64,000 nt of DNA from Dactylorhiza incarnata (taxonomy: Eukaryota > Streptophyta > Magnoliopsida > Asparagales > Orchidaceae): contig JAWHQI010000079.1 of NCBI GenBank assembly GCA_033032865.1, positions 5,274,501 to 5,338,500 on the forward strand, given 5' to 3'. A program made the translations under genes and the position numbers. The notes beneath the pieces are model-generated. The model had not been told where the DNA came from, ran no database searches, and saw only the letters and a list, made by a program, of their open reading frames with translations. Shown here one piece after another: positions 1-10,918 of this stretch. The first letter of the stretch is position 1. The number at the start of each line of letters is the position of its first letter.

Positions 1-217
1 ACAAGTACTAGATGAATAAAAACCAAGGGTGCTTCCACGAAATGCTTGACGAACATGTTTTTCAAATAGAACGATAATTAGGCAAATTAATACAAATTGA
101 GATCCCTAATAATGCAGTTTTCCAACAAAGAATTCAATAACAAGTAAATGAACTTTCAAATCTGAACCGACACATGTAATCAAGACCAAATGAGGGATTC
201 CGGTGCAGTCTGAGTCC

Positions 218-297
218 GACAGTCCCCGCTCTCGCCTCTCACACTCCCAGTCGACACATAGTCCCTGCTCTCGTCTCTCATATTCCCAGCCGACGGT
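218..297. repeat. Two-copy tandem repeat, about 39 bp
   Basis: A pyrimidine-rich unit beginning AGTCCC(C/T)GCTCTCG is present twice in a row with several substitutions. Origin unknown. Confidence 0.6.
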
Positions 298-474
298 GTC
301 CAGGGAAGGCGAGAAGAACACTCATGGTCTCGGCGTCTCGCACGAGTTCTCACTTGGACTCATACAAGTTATTTCATGATAATATAGCTCATGTAACTAT
401 GTTTTGCTCAAATTTTACATCTTATTTCACCTCACATCATTTTTTGGTGTATATATAAATCTCATACCTAAAAA

Positions 475-642
475 CCGCATCGAAACCGCAACCGCACCGC
501 AAAAACCGCACCACACAAAACCGCACCGCAAAAAACCGCACCACACAATTTCAATGCGGTGCGGTTTTTGGGCCAAAAACGCACCCTTGTGGTGTGGTTG
601 TGGTTGTGGTTTGGGACAAAACCGCATCGCGCACACCCCTAG
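475..642. mobile_element. hAT-like subterminal repeat fragment
   Basis: The left part repeats ACCGCA(CC)GCAAA several times; the right part carries its inverse, GCGGTGCGGTTTTT, so the block can fold on itself. It ends CGCACACCCCTAG, whose complement begins CTAGGGGTGTG, a start common among plant hAT termini. No transposase or 8-bp TSD was found, so this may be a MITE or a terminal fragment. Confidence 0.45.
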
Positions 643-796
643 TCGCCCTAAATTAGTTTTTGCCATAAATACGAGGTTGAAGGTAGCCATCAAAGGTCAT
701 TGTAAAATTTGGAGGTTTTCCCCCCGAATTCTAGTGATCTCCCGCGGTGTGGACTATACGGAGCCCTAAGGTGGCGACTCCTTAGGTATTATCCTT

Positions 797-1668
797 GTGC
801 TTTGTTCTCATAGCAGCCACCATCCCTCCCTAGCCGCAAACTTCTCCATCCACCCCCAACCAGCAATCGCCACCCTCAAGAGACTCCTAAACAACCTCCG
901 CCCCTCCTCTCCCTTTATGATTCCTATACGCCACTCCCACCACCATCCTCCTTTCAAGCTGACGCCTCTCCAACCCTTCCTGCAGTCGCCTGACACCCTA
1001 AAGTCCTTCCAACCCTTTGCTGCCCCCTCTCCCCCTCCTCTTCACTATCCAGCCCTTCCGGGCCTTGGATAACACTAATCCCCCTACACCCTCTGAACTG
1101 CCTCCAGTCACCCCAATTCCAACGACCTCCACCATGCTACCCTCTAATCCTTTTCCCCTCCACTAAACAACCTTCCAGCAAGTCCAACAACCCTATATGT
1201 CCAGATCCAGTCCGGGACAGCCACAATGACCCTTTCAGATTGCCACCGACGCTCATATAGTCACCAGATCTCATCATTCTCATCATCGGCTACCCTCCCC
1301 TTGTGAGTACTTGTTGTTTTGTGTTTTGGTTTCTCTTTATTGTACGGATTGAGATCATTATATGATTTGGAATGCTAGCTTGTTGGTGTGCTTTTCGTGG
1401 TTTTTTGCACCTTGCAAAACCTATTCCCTTTAACATTTGAAATCAAAGTGCTCACACGGAAGAAAATCGTACCTGCTTGCTTTTCAACTTAATTTGTTCT
1501 TTCTTGTGACAATTTACGTGGTTTAAATTCATGATTGCTATATGTAAACGGATCTCAGATCGATTATTTCATTGAATGCATCGTCCTAGGTTAATGAGAA
1601 TTTGATTTTCCCTGCACCACACCTTGGTTGCATATTTAGATTTCACATTCACAACCTACCTTGCGTCA
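797..1668 (+). repeat. Element A 5' LTR (5'-truncated)
   Basis: From about 830 this matches the 3' LTR of element A at about 40190-41037, including the C-rich stretch, the GAGTACTTGTTGTTTTGTG segment and the terminal ACAACCTACCTTGCGTCA. Similarity stops exactly at that terminal CA in both copies, fixing the LTR end at 1668. A primer-binding-like site follows 4 bp later. The first ~90 bp expected from the 3' LTR are missing or unrecognisable. Confidence 0.8.
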
Positions 1669-1823
1669 GGTTTGGTATGAGAACCCACGATTTGGGCCCT
1701 TTTTATACTACATAGTTGTAAGTTCTCTAAGCCATCTATGTATGACCCTAACGTCATGGACGAACGAGCGACTAGATCGAATTCATGCATGTCATTCGCA
1801 AAATTCCAACGGCTCATGATAGA
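1669..1823 (+). mobile_element. Element A leader, interrupted by B
   Basis: Leader and first part of the internal region of element A, cut at 1823 by insertion of B. The sequence resumes at 34896. B's flanks are ATAGA (1819-1823) and ATATA (34896-34900), probably a target-site duplication with one change. Confidence 0.65.
1673..1690 (+). promoter_or_regulatory. Element A primer binding site (tRNA-Met type)
   Basis: TGGTATGAGAACCCA lies just after the LTR end and differs at few positions from the canonical plant initiator-Met PBS TGGTATCAGAGCC. Confidence 0.65.
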
Positions 1824-2266
1824 TGTACAACCCATATTAGGCGAGTGGGTCGACTACTCGCCCGGACGGAGAGGAATAGGCCCAGACCCCCTGGTCGTAC
1901 TCGCCTACCCCTCAGGCGGTAAAGGGCGAGTCTAGGCGACCATGCTGTACTCACCCCTTCAGAGCTGCGCGAGACGAGTTTCCGTCTAGCCCGGCCCCCG
2001 CGTTCCCCGCTTTGGCATCTAGTGACCCAGAAGTGGAAGATGCTATTTGCAGACCATCGGGTGATGCGGATAGTGATGACGAAAAGGCGCGAGGGCCTGT
2101 TCGCATGCCATTGGGTCTACAGATAGTAATTTGGTTAAGACGGAGACAGCTAACCGCAGACCAAAAAGACTGTTTTACCCACAGACTAGTTTGCCTATAA
2201 ATATGACCCTTAATCCCTCAGATCAACACAGATTGACCCAACTAAAGAGCCTGAACACTTGCTCAT
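1824..2266 (+). repeat. Element B 5' LTR, left part
   Basis: Matches 34228-34640 of the 3' LTR. Includes a TATA-like CCTATAAATATGACC near 2195. Interrupted after CTCAT (2262-2266), which recurs at 10607-10611 on the far side of D. Confidence 0.88.
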
Positions 2267-3657
2267 TGATGTAGACTGGAACCTAGGGCTGTAGTTTTGA
2301 AATAAAATAATTGTGATCTTTTAAATAATTGTGGCGCGAAGAGAACTTCGCATGCTATTTAAACGGTTAAAACGACCTAGGCGTCGCTCGCGCGCGCAAG
2401 GCTACCGTACAAACGTAACAACGTCACAAATCACAATTCCACAAGCATCATATTCAAGTGAGTGACAATCACGAATATAAATTTGACGGTAATTAAGAGA
2501 TAAGACTAGTAGGGCAAGCTCCAACAATTAACTATTCATTTAAACCTGGAGCATAAAATTAACTAAGGTTTGAGGGTGAGGGATGAAGATGTATACCACG
2601 AGGAAGAGTAGCTGAGGCGAACAAGTCCACTGAAGGAATGTGGAAGACAGCTTTAGGCGACAGCAGTGCCGGGAGCCCTTAAGAAATCCCAACCAGGCTC
2701 GGGTAAACCAGGGGGGTCACTGGAGAAGTAGCTTGGCCGACCCGTGGAGGACTGGGAGGTGGTGTCGGGAAGCTGGAAGGGAACACCAGGAGGCAATACT
2801 GCTGGAGCTGACTGTGGAAGCTTCTGCAGAAGGCGCCGTAGCACAGAGACGCCGTGGAAGGCGGCGGTGAGACCGGATGGGAGTTCTACGGCAGCTGCGT
2901 CGTTGAACAGGGAGGGGCAACCGGGAGGTAGCTTCGTCGGAGGAGATGATTGCTGGGAGAGGCGGTGGCGTGGGGGTCCGTCGAGGAAGACTGAAATCGA
3001 GGAAGGCGTGGCTTCGCTGGTCGTTGGGAGGGGGCGGCGCTGGGAGAACCGACCGAAACAAAAAATTGTTTTCGAGAACTTCGCAGGCTATTTAAACGGT
3101 TAAAACGACCTAGGCGTCACTCGCGCGCGCAAGGCTAACGTACAAACGTAACAACGTCACAAATCACAATTCCATAGGCATCATATTCAAGTGAGTTGCA
3201 ACCACGAATATAAATTTGACGGTAATTAAGAGATAAGACTAGTAGGGCAAGCTCCAACAATTAACTATTCATTTAAACCTGGAGCATGAAATTAACTAAG
3301 GTTTGAGGGTGAGGGATGGAGAGGTATACCACGAGGAAGAGTAGCTGAGGCGAACAAGTCCACCGAAGGAATGTGGAAGACAGTTTTGGCGACGGCAGTG
3401 CCGGGAGCCCCTAAGAAATCCCAACCACGCTCGGGTAAACCAGGGGGTTACTGGAGAAGTAGCTGGCCGACCCGTGGAGGACTGGGAGGCGGTGTCGAGC
3501 AGCTGGAAGGGAACACCAGGAGGCAATAATGCTAGAGCCGACTGTGGAAGCTGCTGCAGAAGGCGCCAGAGCACATAGATGCACGAAGGCGTGCGCTACA
3601 AAAATAAACGACAAGTGCAATAAAAATAATAAAAAGGAAGCGATGCGGGTTTCATCA
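2267..3657 (-). repeat. Element D 3' LTR (left copy), internally duplicated
   Basis: On the minus strand this is the 3' LTR. Compared with the right LTR, the left copy reads to AAAAATTGTTTTCG near 3072, then jumps back to GAGAACTTCGCA..GCTATTTAAACGG and repeats from about 3074, before skipping ~600 bp to the common end. The minus-strand PPT-like tract ACCCCGGGAGAAT lies just inside at 3658-3670. Confidence 0.82.
2340..3584. repeat. Large direct duplication within D's left LTR
   Basis: Copies at about 2338-3072 and 3074-3584 share the GGCTATTTAAACGGTTAAAA start, the GTGAGGGATG segment and the GACTGGGAGG segment. The second copy is truncated at its right end. Confidence 0.75.
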
Positions 3658-4046
3658 ATTCTCCCGGGGTTGAAAGAGCTCGACCCTGACGAGACTCGAT
3701 GCAACCTGCAAGTAGGAAATCCAATTATCGATGGGAGAAAATGCTGCATGATTGTCCTGCTGATGCTGTCGCTTCGATCCAAAACCTGGAAATAACGTCT
3801 CGTCCCCAAAAACTCGCAACCCATTAGTCAAAATTTCATGTCAAATATTTAAATAAACAGTAATTATTAGAGCTTTCAGAGGATGACATGGGCGGTGTGT
3901 GTGGAAAACATGTGGTGGGAGGAAAAACGGGAAACAAGTGGAATCAGCCCGTGGAATCAGTAACTAATAGAGCAACGTACGCTCGCTCGATAGACACCTA
4001 CGCACGTCCGCTAGAACAAGATCGACTAACGCTTTGATTTCACCCG
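3658..4046 (-). other. Element D 3' untranslated part
   Basis: Between the last gag-protease-linker codon block and the 3' LTR on the minus strand. No RT, RNase H or integrase motif in any frame; this is where those domains would be expected. Confidence 0.6.
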
Positions 4047-6208
4047 TCAAGGTCCACTCGAGTCACAAAACTTTAAACAGACCCCAATTTTATCGTCCAA
4101 GATCTCCCACAAGAATCCATGGAAACGGGTGTCCCGATGAGGGGTGTAAGGTCTACGGGTCGTCTCAACTCTCCTAGTACGGCCCGACCTGAAAATCTCC
4201 GACAACGAACTATAATGGTGGGGTGGCTCAACATACTCGCCTAGAACCCGAGGAACGTGATGGGGGCTTAACGTATGCTTCTCGAAGACAAAGTCAATAA
4301 AAGGTGGTGCTTCCAGAACCTCCAATATGAATGACTCTCCAGAGTCAGATGCTTCTTCCTGGAGCGGGGGTCCAGGATGAAGTGTAGCACTGAGTAGGAG
4401 TGGCGCATGGGTAGCTAAGGAAGGAGAAGCTGATGATGGAGAGGTCCTCGCTGGTGCTCTAGGAACAAGACCATTCTTCTGGGGAAGAAGAGCAATTTTG
4501 TGCCCATGGTGATCGAAGGAATGAGAGTTCCTCACACCATCATGCATGACACGACGGTCAAACTGCCATGGTCGTCCTAGTAAAATGTGGCCGACATCGA
4601 TGGGGGAGACATTACATAACACGGAATCCTGATACACGTTCTCGATAGAGAACTCCACAAGACAATGATGAGTAATGGGGATAGTCATAGGACTACTAAC
4701 CCCAGATAAGTGGCAGGGCTGCTCTAAAGGGTGTCTCGAGTCCTAACGTCTCTACCATACGCCGAGAAACGAATTTCTCCATACTACCGCTATCAATAAT
4801 AATGGAACAAAAATGTCCTTGTATGCGCGCAGAAGTGTGAAAAATTTCATTTCTCGGAACATCATGTTCAAAGGTCTGGCTAGGGGAAACCAGGCTATAG
4901 CGAAGGACACAAACTAAGTGCTCTGCTTGCTCTCCTTCGACCTCGATAACACTATCAGACTCGGGCTGGGGCCCAGGCTGGGAGTCACTAAGGAAGACTC
5001 CATACTCAGGTTCATGTCCATTGGTGGAATCAGTAATTGCGACGAAGTGGCGTCGCGAGCACTCAGAAGATTTGTGCCCAAGCTCCATACACTTGAAGCA
5101 TCGGAATACTCCAGTGTTGGACTTGGATCCCATAAGCTCCTTACCCCTGGTGGGGCCAGGGTGAGGAATCAGGGCCCCAGAAATGACCTGAGGAGGAAGG
5201 GGATCAGAATTGCTAGAGGTGGGTGCAGTAGTGGTGGTGCTCGAGGTAGGTCTATCAGTAGACCTAGGCCCATCAGTAGACCGTTGACCAGATGTCCTCT
5301 TCTGGATGGCCTCCACTCGACGTGCTCGACTGGAGACCTCGCCCAGGTCCTGAAAATCATGAATCTCTAACTCGTCTCGTATCACATACCTTAGCCCATT
5401 AAGATAACGGGCCACGACCATTGGTCTTCTCGTATCGCATACCTTAGCCCATTTAGATAACGGGCCACGACCATTGGTCTTCCTCCTTCTGATCTAAGCG
5501 CGACTGGAGTACAAGAAATTTGTGTGTACTTGTCGATTGTTTGTCTCTCCTGTCGTAGGTTGTGATACCTACGATAATATAAGGTCTGCATGAAATCGGC
5601 GGTAACATACCTCCTCTTGAGTTGAGCTTTGAACTCAACCCAAGTAGTGATAGGTGGTTTCCCCATAGTGTAGCGCATCCGCTCGCCCTGTCCCCACCAT
5701 GTAAGTGCGGGTCCCTTCAGCTTTAATGTAGCATACTCCACCCGTTGGTGGGCAGGTGTGCGCTTCCAACCGAGAAACCACTCTAATCGGTCACACCAAT
5801 CTAGACACACCTTGGGCTCAAGTGTGCCCTCAAAATCTCAAACATCTAATTTTATACCCACATCCCACCTAGACGGGTTCCTATTCTCTTGATGCAATGG
5901 CTGGGGTTCAGGTTGGGTTCAGGTGTAGGGCGTCGTGCAGGGAAACCCTCTAAGTGAAATTGGGCTTCTAGGTTATTGACAGAGGTGCACATCCCTAACA
6001 TGACTTGGTTCGTATCCCTCATGGAGACATTGAGTGCGGTGACAACGGTCAAAAGTTCGTCCATACGCTTACCCATGTCATCAAAACCCCCTTCGAGGTG
6101 TTCGACTCTCGACTCCATGGATAAAAACTTTTTAACCCTTAAACTTAATTTTGGAAAGGTTTGCTGCTCGGCTATCCCACAATAGGAGTGAGATATCCCA
6201 GCAGCCAC
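4047..6208 (-). pseudogene. Element D gag-protease (frameshifted)
   Basis: Minus-strand order: N-terminal gag (6208-5852), retrotransposon gag core (5810-5391) with ALTWWGQ, CCHC knuckle CFKCMELGHKSSEC and protease with FCSIIIDSGS (5421-4696; Asp-Ser-Gly active site kept), then a linker with GHILLGRPWQFDRRVMHDG (4688-4047), the usual sequence between protease and RT in chromoviral elements. The frame changes between blocks. One change comes from a 53-bp tandem duplication at 5375-5480. Gag would form the particle; protease would cleave the polyprotein. Nothing of RT follows the linker. Confidence 0.85.
5375..5480. repeat. 53-bp tandem duplication that shifts the gag frame
   Basis: TTAGCCCATT recurs at 5391 and 5444, GATAACGGGCCACGACCATT at 5403 and 5456. 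The copies differ at only about two bases, so the event is younger than most changes in D. 53 is not a multiple of three, so the duplication alone separates the gag core frame from the knuckle/protease frame. Confidence 0.85.
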
Positions 6209-6215
6209 ACAAAAC

Positions 6216-6708
6216 TGATGTAGACTGGAGCCTAGGGCTGTAGTTTTGAAATAAAATAATTGTGGCGCGAAGAGAACTTCGCAAGCTATTTAAACGGTTA
6301 AAACGACCTAGGCGTCGCTCGCGCGCGAAGCTTACCGTACAAACATAACAGTGTCACAAATCACAATTCCACATGCATCATATTCAAGTGAGTGGCAACA
6401 ACAAATATAAATTTGACGGTAATTAAGAGATAAAACTAGTAGGGTAAGCTCCAACAATTAACTATTCATTTAAACCTGGAGCATGAAATTAACTAAGGTT
6501 TGAGGCTGGGGGATGAAGATGTATACCACGAGGAATAGTAGCTGAGGCGAACAAGTCTACTGAAGGAATGTGGAAGACAGCTTTAGGCAACAACAGTGCC
6601 GGGAGCCCTAAGAAATCCCAACCAGGCTTGGGTAAACCAGGGGGGTCACTGGAGATGTAGCTGGCCGACCCATGGAGGACTGGGAGGCGGTGTCGGGCAG
6701 CTGGACGT
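6216..6708 (-). repeat. Element D 5' LTR, outer part left of the hAT
   Basis: Begins TGATGTAGACTGGAGCCTAGG like the left LTR at 2267. Broken after GGTGTCGGGCAGCTGGA by the hAT element and resumed at about 9853 with AGGGAACACTAGG; the uninterrupted order is visible in the left LTR near 3492-3520. Confidence 0.85.
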
Positions 6709-9700
6709 CAATGTTGTCATGATCGAGATCTTACGTCAGATCGGTCGGCAGTGGTACGATCGTAAAACGTGGGATCGACACGAAACGGTAAGATCTTACT
6801 TATTATTCAAAATTAAAAAAAATCTAATTTATATATAAAAATATATAGTAGATCAACAATCATAAAACAATATATATAAAAAAAGTTCAACTGCATATTA
6901 AATAATAGTAGTACATTTATCTCATTCAAAATAAGTCATCTAAGAAAGCCCACCAAAGTGCCTAATGAAGCATCTTCGTCGCCTTCATATATCCCAAGAT
7001 CTTGTTCTCCTCTCCTTATGTGAGCAGCTACCTCTTGGTCCTCTTCAACATCCAGAGGCTCTATGTCAAGATCTTCTTCATCATCTTCATCAACAACAAT
7101 CCACTCATTATCAGATGGAATATCATCAAAATTATGTGCATGAGTTTTCTTCAACTTGCTATTGGTCAAACGAGAATTCGCCATCACAAAGACAACATCA
7201 TTCATTGTCTTTTGCTTCAAACGATTTCTTCTTTTTGTGTGTACCTAGAAAAAAAATCAATTAGTATACAATACTTTTGATGATTAAAAATACTTAATAA
7301 GATTGTAATTATACCCTTTCAAATGCACTCCAGTTTCGCTCACATCTAGAAGAACTGTACGTCAAGCTCAATACACGTATTGCAAAATTTTGTAGTTCCG
7401 GATGTTCTTCTCCATAAGAATCCCACCATGCCGCCGGAGTTTTGATATTAATACCAGTTTTGGCTACTATAGAGCCAAAGATTTTTTTCCTATTCTTAAA
7501 ATCCTCCAATTGGCCATCAATCTTTGAAATTTCATCAATATCTCTCCCAGTCTTTCTTTCTAAATAGTCATATAGTCCTCGCTTCACCTCATAATCCACT
7601 TTAAATGACGAACTATAGTGAAATTGAGGGTTTAGATAATAACCTGCAGCGTGTAATGGTCTGTGCAATTGTTTGTCCCATCGAGCATCAATCACATCCC
7701 AAACTGGTTGATAACTAATCATCACAAATACTAGAATTAGTATATAAGGAAAAAATCTCATATCTATAATACTTAAAAAAAGAAACTAATTGACTTACAA
7801 TTTTTGCACACCATTAAAGGCATGTGCAATGCGTTCTTTTGCTCGATCCATTTCCTCATATATATATATATATATATCCCATAGCAGGCTTCTCATCGGA
7901 ATCAACCAAACGAAGCACCTTCATTAAGGGATAAGCACCCTTCAAGCAAATGACAATTTTCTTCCAAAAATCTTTATCCATCACCACCTCCTCAATTAGT
8001 GTTCCTTCACTTGAACATGCAGATCGGCTAGCTTTCCATTCATCTGAATTGAACATTCTTATCAAAGCAAGTTTGTTCTCATGAAGGCAGCCCAAAGTTA
8101 AGTATGAAGTGGCGAAACGTGTCATTGCCGGTCTCACCAAATCCCTGTCCTTAGTGAAGGTTTTCAATAAAGATATGAGGGATGTTCTGGAATAAATATA
8201 TGTCATGATTCTCTTTGCTTTAGGAATTATATCATGATGCACTTGTATCTTCTTCTCAAAATTCTCTAGCATCAAATCAATACAATGAACAGCACATGAA
8301 GTCCAATATAATCTTTTCCTCTTTAACATTAACATTTCTCCAGCGGCTTTGTAATTTGCAGCGTTGTCCGCCACCACCTGGACAACATTCTCTTCACCCA
8401 CCTCATCAACAATATCGTCAATCATCTCGAAGACATTTTCTGTTGTTTTGGATATATGAGATGCATCAATGGACTTTAGAAATATAGTTCCCATTGAACT
8501 ATTCACTAAGAAATTGATCAATGTTCTCCTTCTTTTATCAGTCCATCCATCTGTCATTATAGTGCATCCCATTTTCTTCTAATGAGCTCCATGTTCTGAA
8601 ATATTCTCCATAGTCTGTTGATATTGTTGCTTCAGATATTTCACTCTGATATCATGATATGATGGAGGCTTAAAACCCAAGCCATGCCTTGATACAGATT
8701 CACACATCTTATGAAATTCTTCACTTTTTACCACATTGAATGCTAAAGCATTGTTGTAGATGAATGATGTTATATCATTGCATGCTTCTTCATGCAATCC
8801 CTTCTTGAAAATTGAATTGATGGTAGTTTGATTTGAACTTGCTCCACTTCTCTTAAAAATTTCAGTTGAGCTTCTATCTTCCCTTTTCCTCTTCAAATCT
8901 CCAACATCCTCTTCTTCTGCCACTTGGGGGATTGTTTTCTTCAATAATTTTTCTTGTAACCCAACAACAATCTCCCATATTTCTTTCTTCACTTCCTTAG
9001 GAACAACTCTACATGCTCCAACGTCCTTTTGAGTACCCGCCAAATGATGCTTCAATCTATAAATTCCCCCGGTCATTGTTTTCTCACAAAATTTGCACTT
9101 TATTTTTTTCCCATCTTCTTCAACTAGGCTGCCATACTTCCATCCAATATCACTCTTACTTCCAGGAGCATTTTTGGCCATTTTAGACCCTTTGCTAGTG
9201 GTGGCAAGAGCTTCAACATTGCTACTCCCAACTGCACTACTTGAAGCAGAAGCACCACTTGAAGACATTTTTTAACTACCTACTCAATACAAATCAAACC
9301 ACGGAAGATAAAACGACGAAAAACTTACCTTAGGAAAAATCCAACTGAGGAAAGACTTACCTACTCAATACAAATCCAACCGAGAAAAGACTTACCTGAG
9401 GAAGATGAATCACACAAGCGGAGTGTGATGAAAAGTCGATGACGTGAGGGGAATCACACCAGCTAAGTGCCTACGAGTGGGGAAGATGAAACAAGCATAG
9501 TCGCGTGAGGGTGCCGAGCGTCGAGCGACTGCGCCCGAGGAAGAGGAATCATGCCTGCAATCTTGCCTGCGAGTGAGGAAGAGGAAACCGAGCGTCGTCG
9601 CCTGCCTGCGATCTTGCCGTTCCTAGCCCACCTGCGATGAGAGGGGAAATCGACGATGAGAGGGGAAATCGAGACCCTCTACGTAAATTAGGTCGGCGCC

Positions 9701-9852
9701 TGCGTGCTTTTAAGTGGCCGGTGACGCGTGAAGTAGGATTGTTCAGGATCCTGAACAGCGATCTTACCATTCCTAGCCTACCTGCGATCTTGCCTCTTGC
9801 CCAAAACGTTGCCCCCTATAAAATTGTAAGATCGCGATTTTGAAAACCTTGG
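6709..9852 (-). mobile_element. hAT transposon in element D's LTR
   Basis: About 3.1 kb between two halves of one LTR. The ends are imperfect inverted repeats: the left carries ATCGAGATCTTAC about 18 bp in, the right, on the other strand, ATCGCGATCTTAC about 12 bp in, with further GATCTTAC/GATCTTGCC copies below the right end, typical hAT subterminal repeats. The flanks CAGCTGGA and TGGCTAGA agree at 5 of 8 positions, a plausible decayed 8-bp TSD. It contains a BED-type hAT transposase on the minus strand. Confidence 0.8.
6936..9268 (-). pseudogene. hAT transposase (BED finger, DUF659, dimerisation domain)
   Basis: First block 9268-8579 carries a BED zinc finger: CKFCEKTMTGGIYRLKHHLAG has C-x2-C and the distal His pair. 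Second block 8572-7856 is in the same frame after one stop and carries the DUF659-like core with MTDGWTDKRRRTLINF and an AVHCIDLMLE segment. An AT-dinucleotide run at 7857-7876 breaks the frame. A plausible GT..AG intron (about 7795-7762) leads to 7761-7309, which holds the hAT dimerisation motif SSSRCERNWSAFERV. A second intron (about 7314-7240) precedes an acidic C-terminus ending at 6936. It would bind terminal repeats and cut and paste the element, but one stop and the AT-run make this copy likely inactive. Confidence 0.85.
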
Positions 9853-10606
9853 CTAGAAGGGAACACTAGGCGGCAATACTGCTGGAGCCGCCTGTGGAAG
9901 CTGCTGCAGAAGGCGCCGGAGCACAAAGACGCCGTGGAAGGCGGCGGCGAGACCGGACGGGAGTTCTACGGAGGCTGCGCCGTTGAACAAGAAGGGGAAA
10001 TCGGGAGGTAGCTTCGTCGGAGGAGATGATTGCTGGGAGAGGCGGTGGCGTGGGGGGTTTCGTCGAGGAAGACAGAAATCGAGGAAGGCGCGGTTTCGCT
10101 GGTCGTCGGGAGGGGGGCGGCGCTGTGAGAACCGAACGGAACAAAAAATTGTTTTCGTTCAATTCATTTTCCAACCACCCCACAGGGAAAATGACAACTC
10201 TTTTATATAGGGGATTTATGGTTGAATGAATATTGGCAGCCACTCCATGATAATCAGAGGAACAAATTCTTTGTAGAAGAAATGGGCCAATCGGAAGTGG
10301 GCTGATTTCATGACTTATAGACGTTTAAAATTAAAATTGTTAATTAAATTAAAGCTTGCCCTAAGCTAATCTATCCTCTAAATTACCGGACCTATGCATT
10401 TAGGGTCTCGTTGGTCGGTCGCACCAACGATCCAAAAAGAAATGCGCGAGCAACATGCGCGATACAAAATAACATCCAAGCGCTTATAACTCGCACAATA
10501 CAACTCGACGCTACACAAAATCCAGAAATGCGCGAAGTCATGCGCTATAAAAATAAACGCTAAGTGCAATAAAAATAATAAAAAGGAAGCGATGCGGGTT
10601 GCATCA
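9853..10606 (-). repeat. Element D 5' LTR, inner part right of the hAT
   Basis: Continues the LTR with AGGGAACACTAGGCGGCAATAC and ends GCGATGCGGGTTGCATCA, followed by TSD CTCAT (10607-10611). On the minus strand it contains a TATA-like CCCTATATAAAAGAG (about 10192-10206), a candidate promoter for D transcription. Confidence 0.84.
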
Positions 10607-10859
10607 CTCATCCTCCTTCTGTGCTGTCTAAGGTGTTGGCTCAGCTTCTGGTTTTGGGAGGGGGAGTAACAGAAAACTTTCGGGTTAGTGACGGGACCTC
10701 GCTGCAGTCTGTGGCTCTTTTTGAAGGCTTTCATCCACCAGTTTGTGAGGGCTAGTTCCAGACTCGAAATACTCATTCCTTGGGATCCGACAACGAGAGA
10801 AGTAACTCAAGCTACCCCCTCGGTCCAAACTCAGTTGAACCTGTTTTCGGGTTTCAACA
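10607..10859 (+). repeat. Element B 5' LTR, right part
   Basis: Matches 34641-34895 of the 3' LTR from CCTTCTGTGCTGTCT to the terminal GGGTTTCAACA. It is followed by TTTTTGGTGCGGTGAGCGTGGAC, which resembles the TTTTTGGCGCCGTTGCC sequence found after many Tat LTRs and is likely the degraded primer site. Confidence 0.85.
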
Positions 10860-10918
10860 TTTTTGGTGCGGTGAGCGTGGACGGGTAGCTTGCGAAGAAA
10901 ATCTCACCCGGCGATCAC

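Larger units (their letters stand above)
1..796. other. Unassigned left flank, no supported gene
   Basis: No convincing coding region. Short open frames on both strands lack family motifs. The stretch holds a small tandem duplication (about 218-297) and a GC-rich hAT-like terminal repeat block (about 475-642). If the mannosidase gene at 41699-62905 is intact, this would be part of its intron upstream of element A, but no mannosidase-like exon was seen here. Confidence 0.5.
2267..10606 (-). mobile_element. Element D: gag-protease LTR retrotransposon without RT/integrase
   Basis: Starts TGATGTAGACTGG, ends GGTTGCATCA, with a perfect 5-bp TSD CTCAT inside B's 5' LTR. LTRs are 2267-3657 and 6216-10606, the latter split by a hAT element. 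The 2.56-kb internal region reads on the minus strand: gag, CCHC knuckle, protease and protease-RT linker, then directly non-coding sequence before the LTR. RT, RNase H and integrase (normally ~3 kb) are absent. Layout resembles the plant TR-GAG class, here with protease retained. Its gag/protease type is like chromoviral Ty3/gypsy. Confidence 0.87.

Noticed and set aside
404..769. 121-codon frame near the left edge
   Set aside because: It reads through ACCGCA repeats of a hAT-like terminus (PHHTKPHRKKPHH) and has no domain.
1..796. Possible upstream mannosidase exons
   Set aside because: Searched by eye for the GH47 N-terminal motifs and for frames ending in a donor; none found.
2640..3103. 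Overlapping 63-119-codon frames in D's LTR
   Set aside because: Repeated in the other LTR copy and on both strands; LTR sequence, not a gene.
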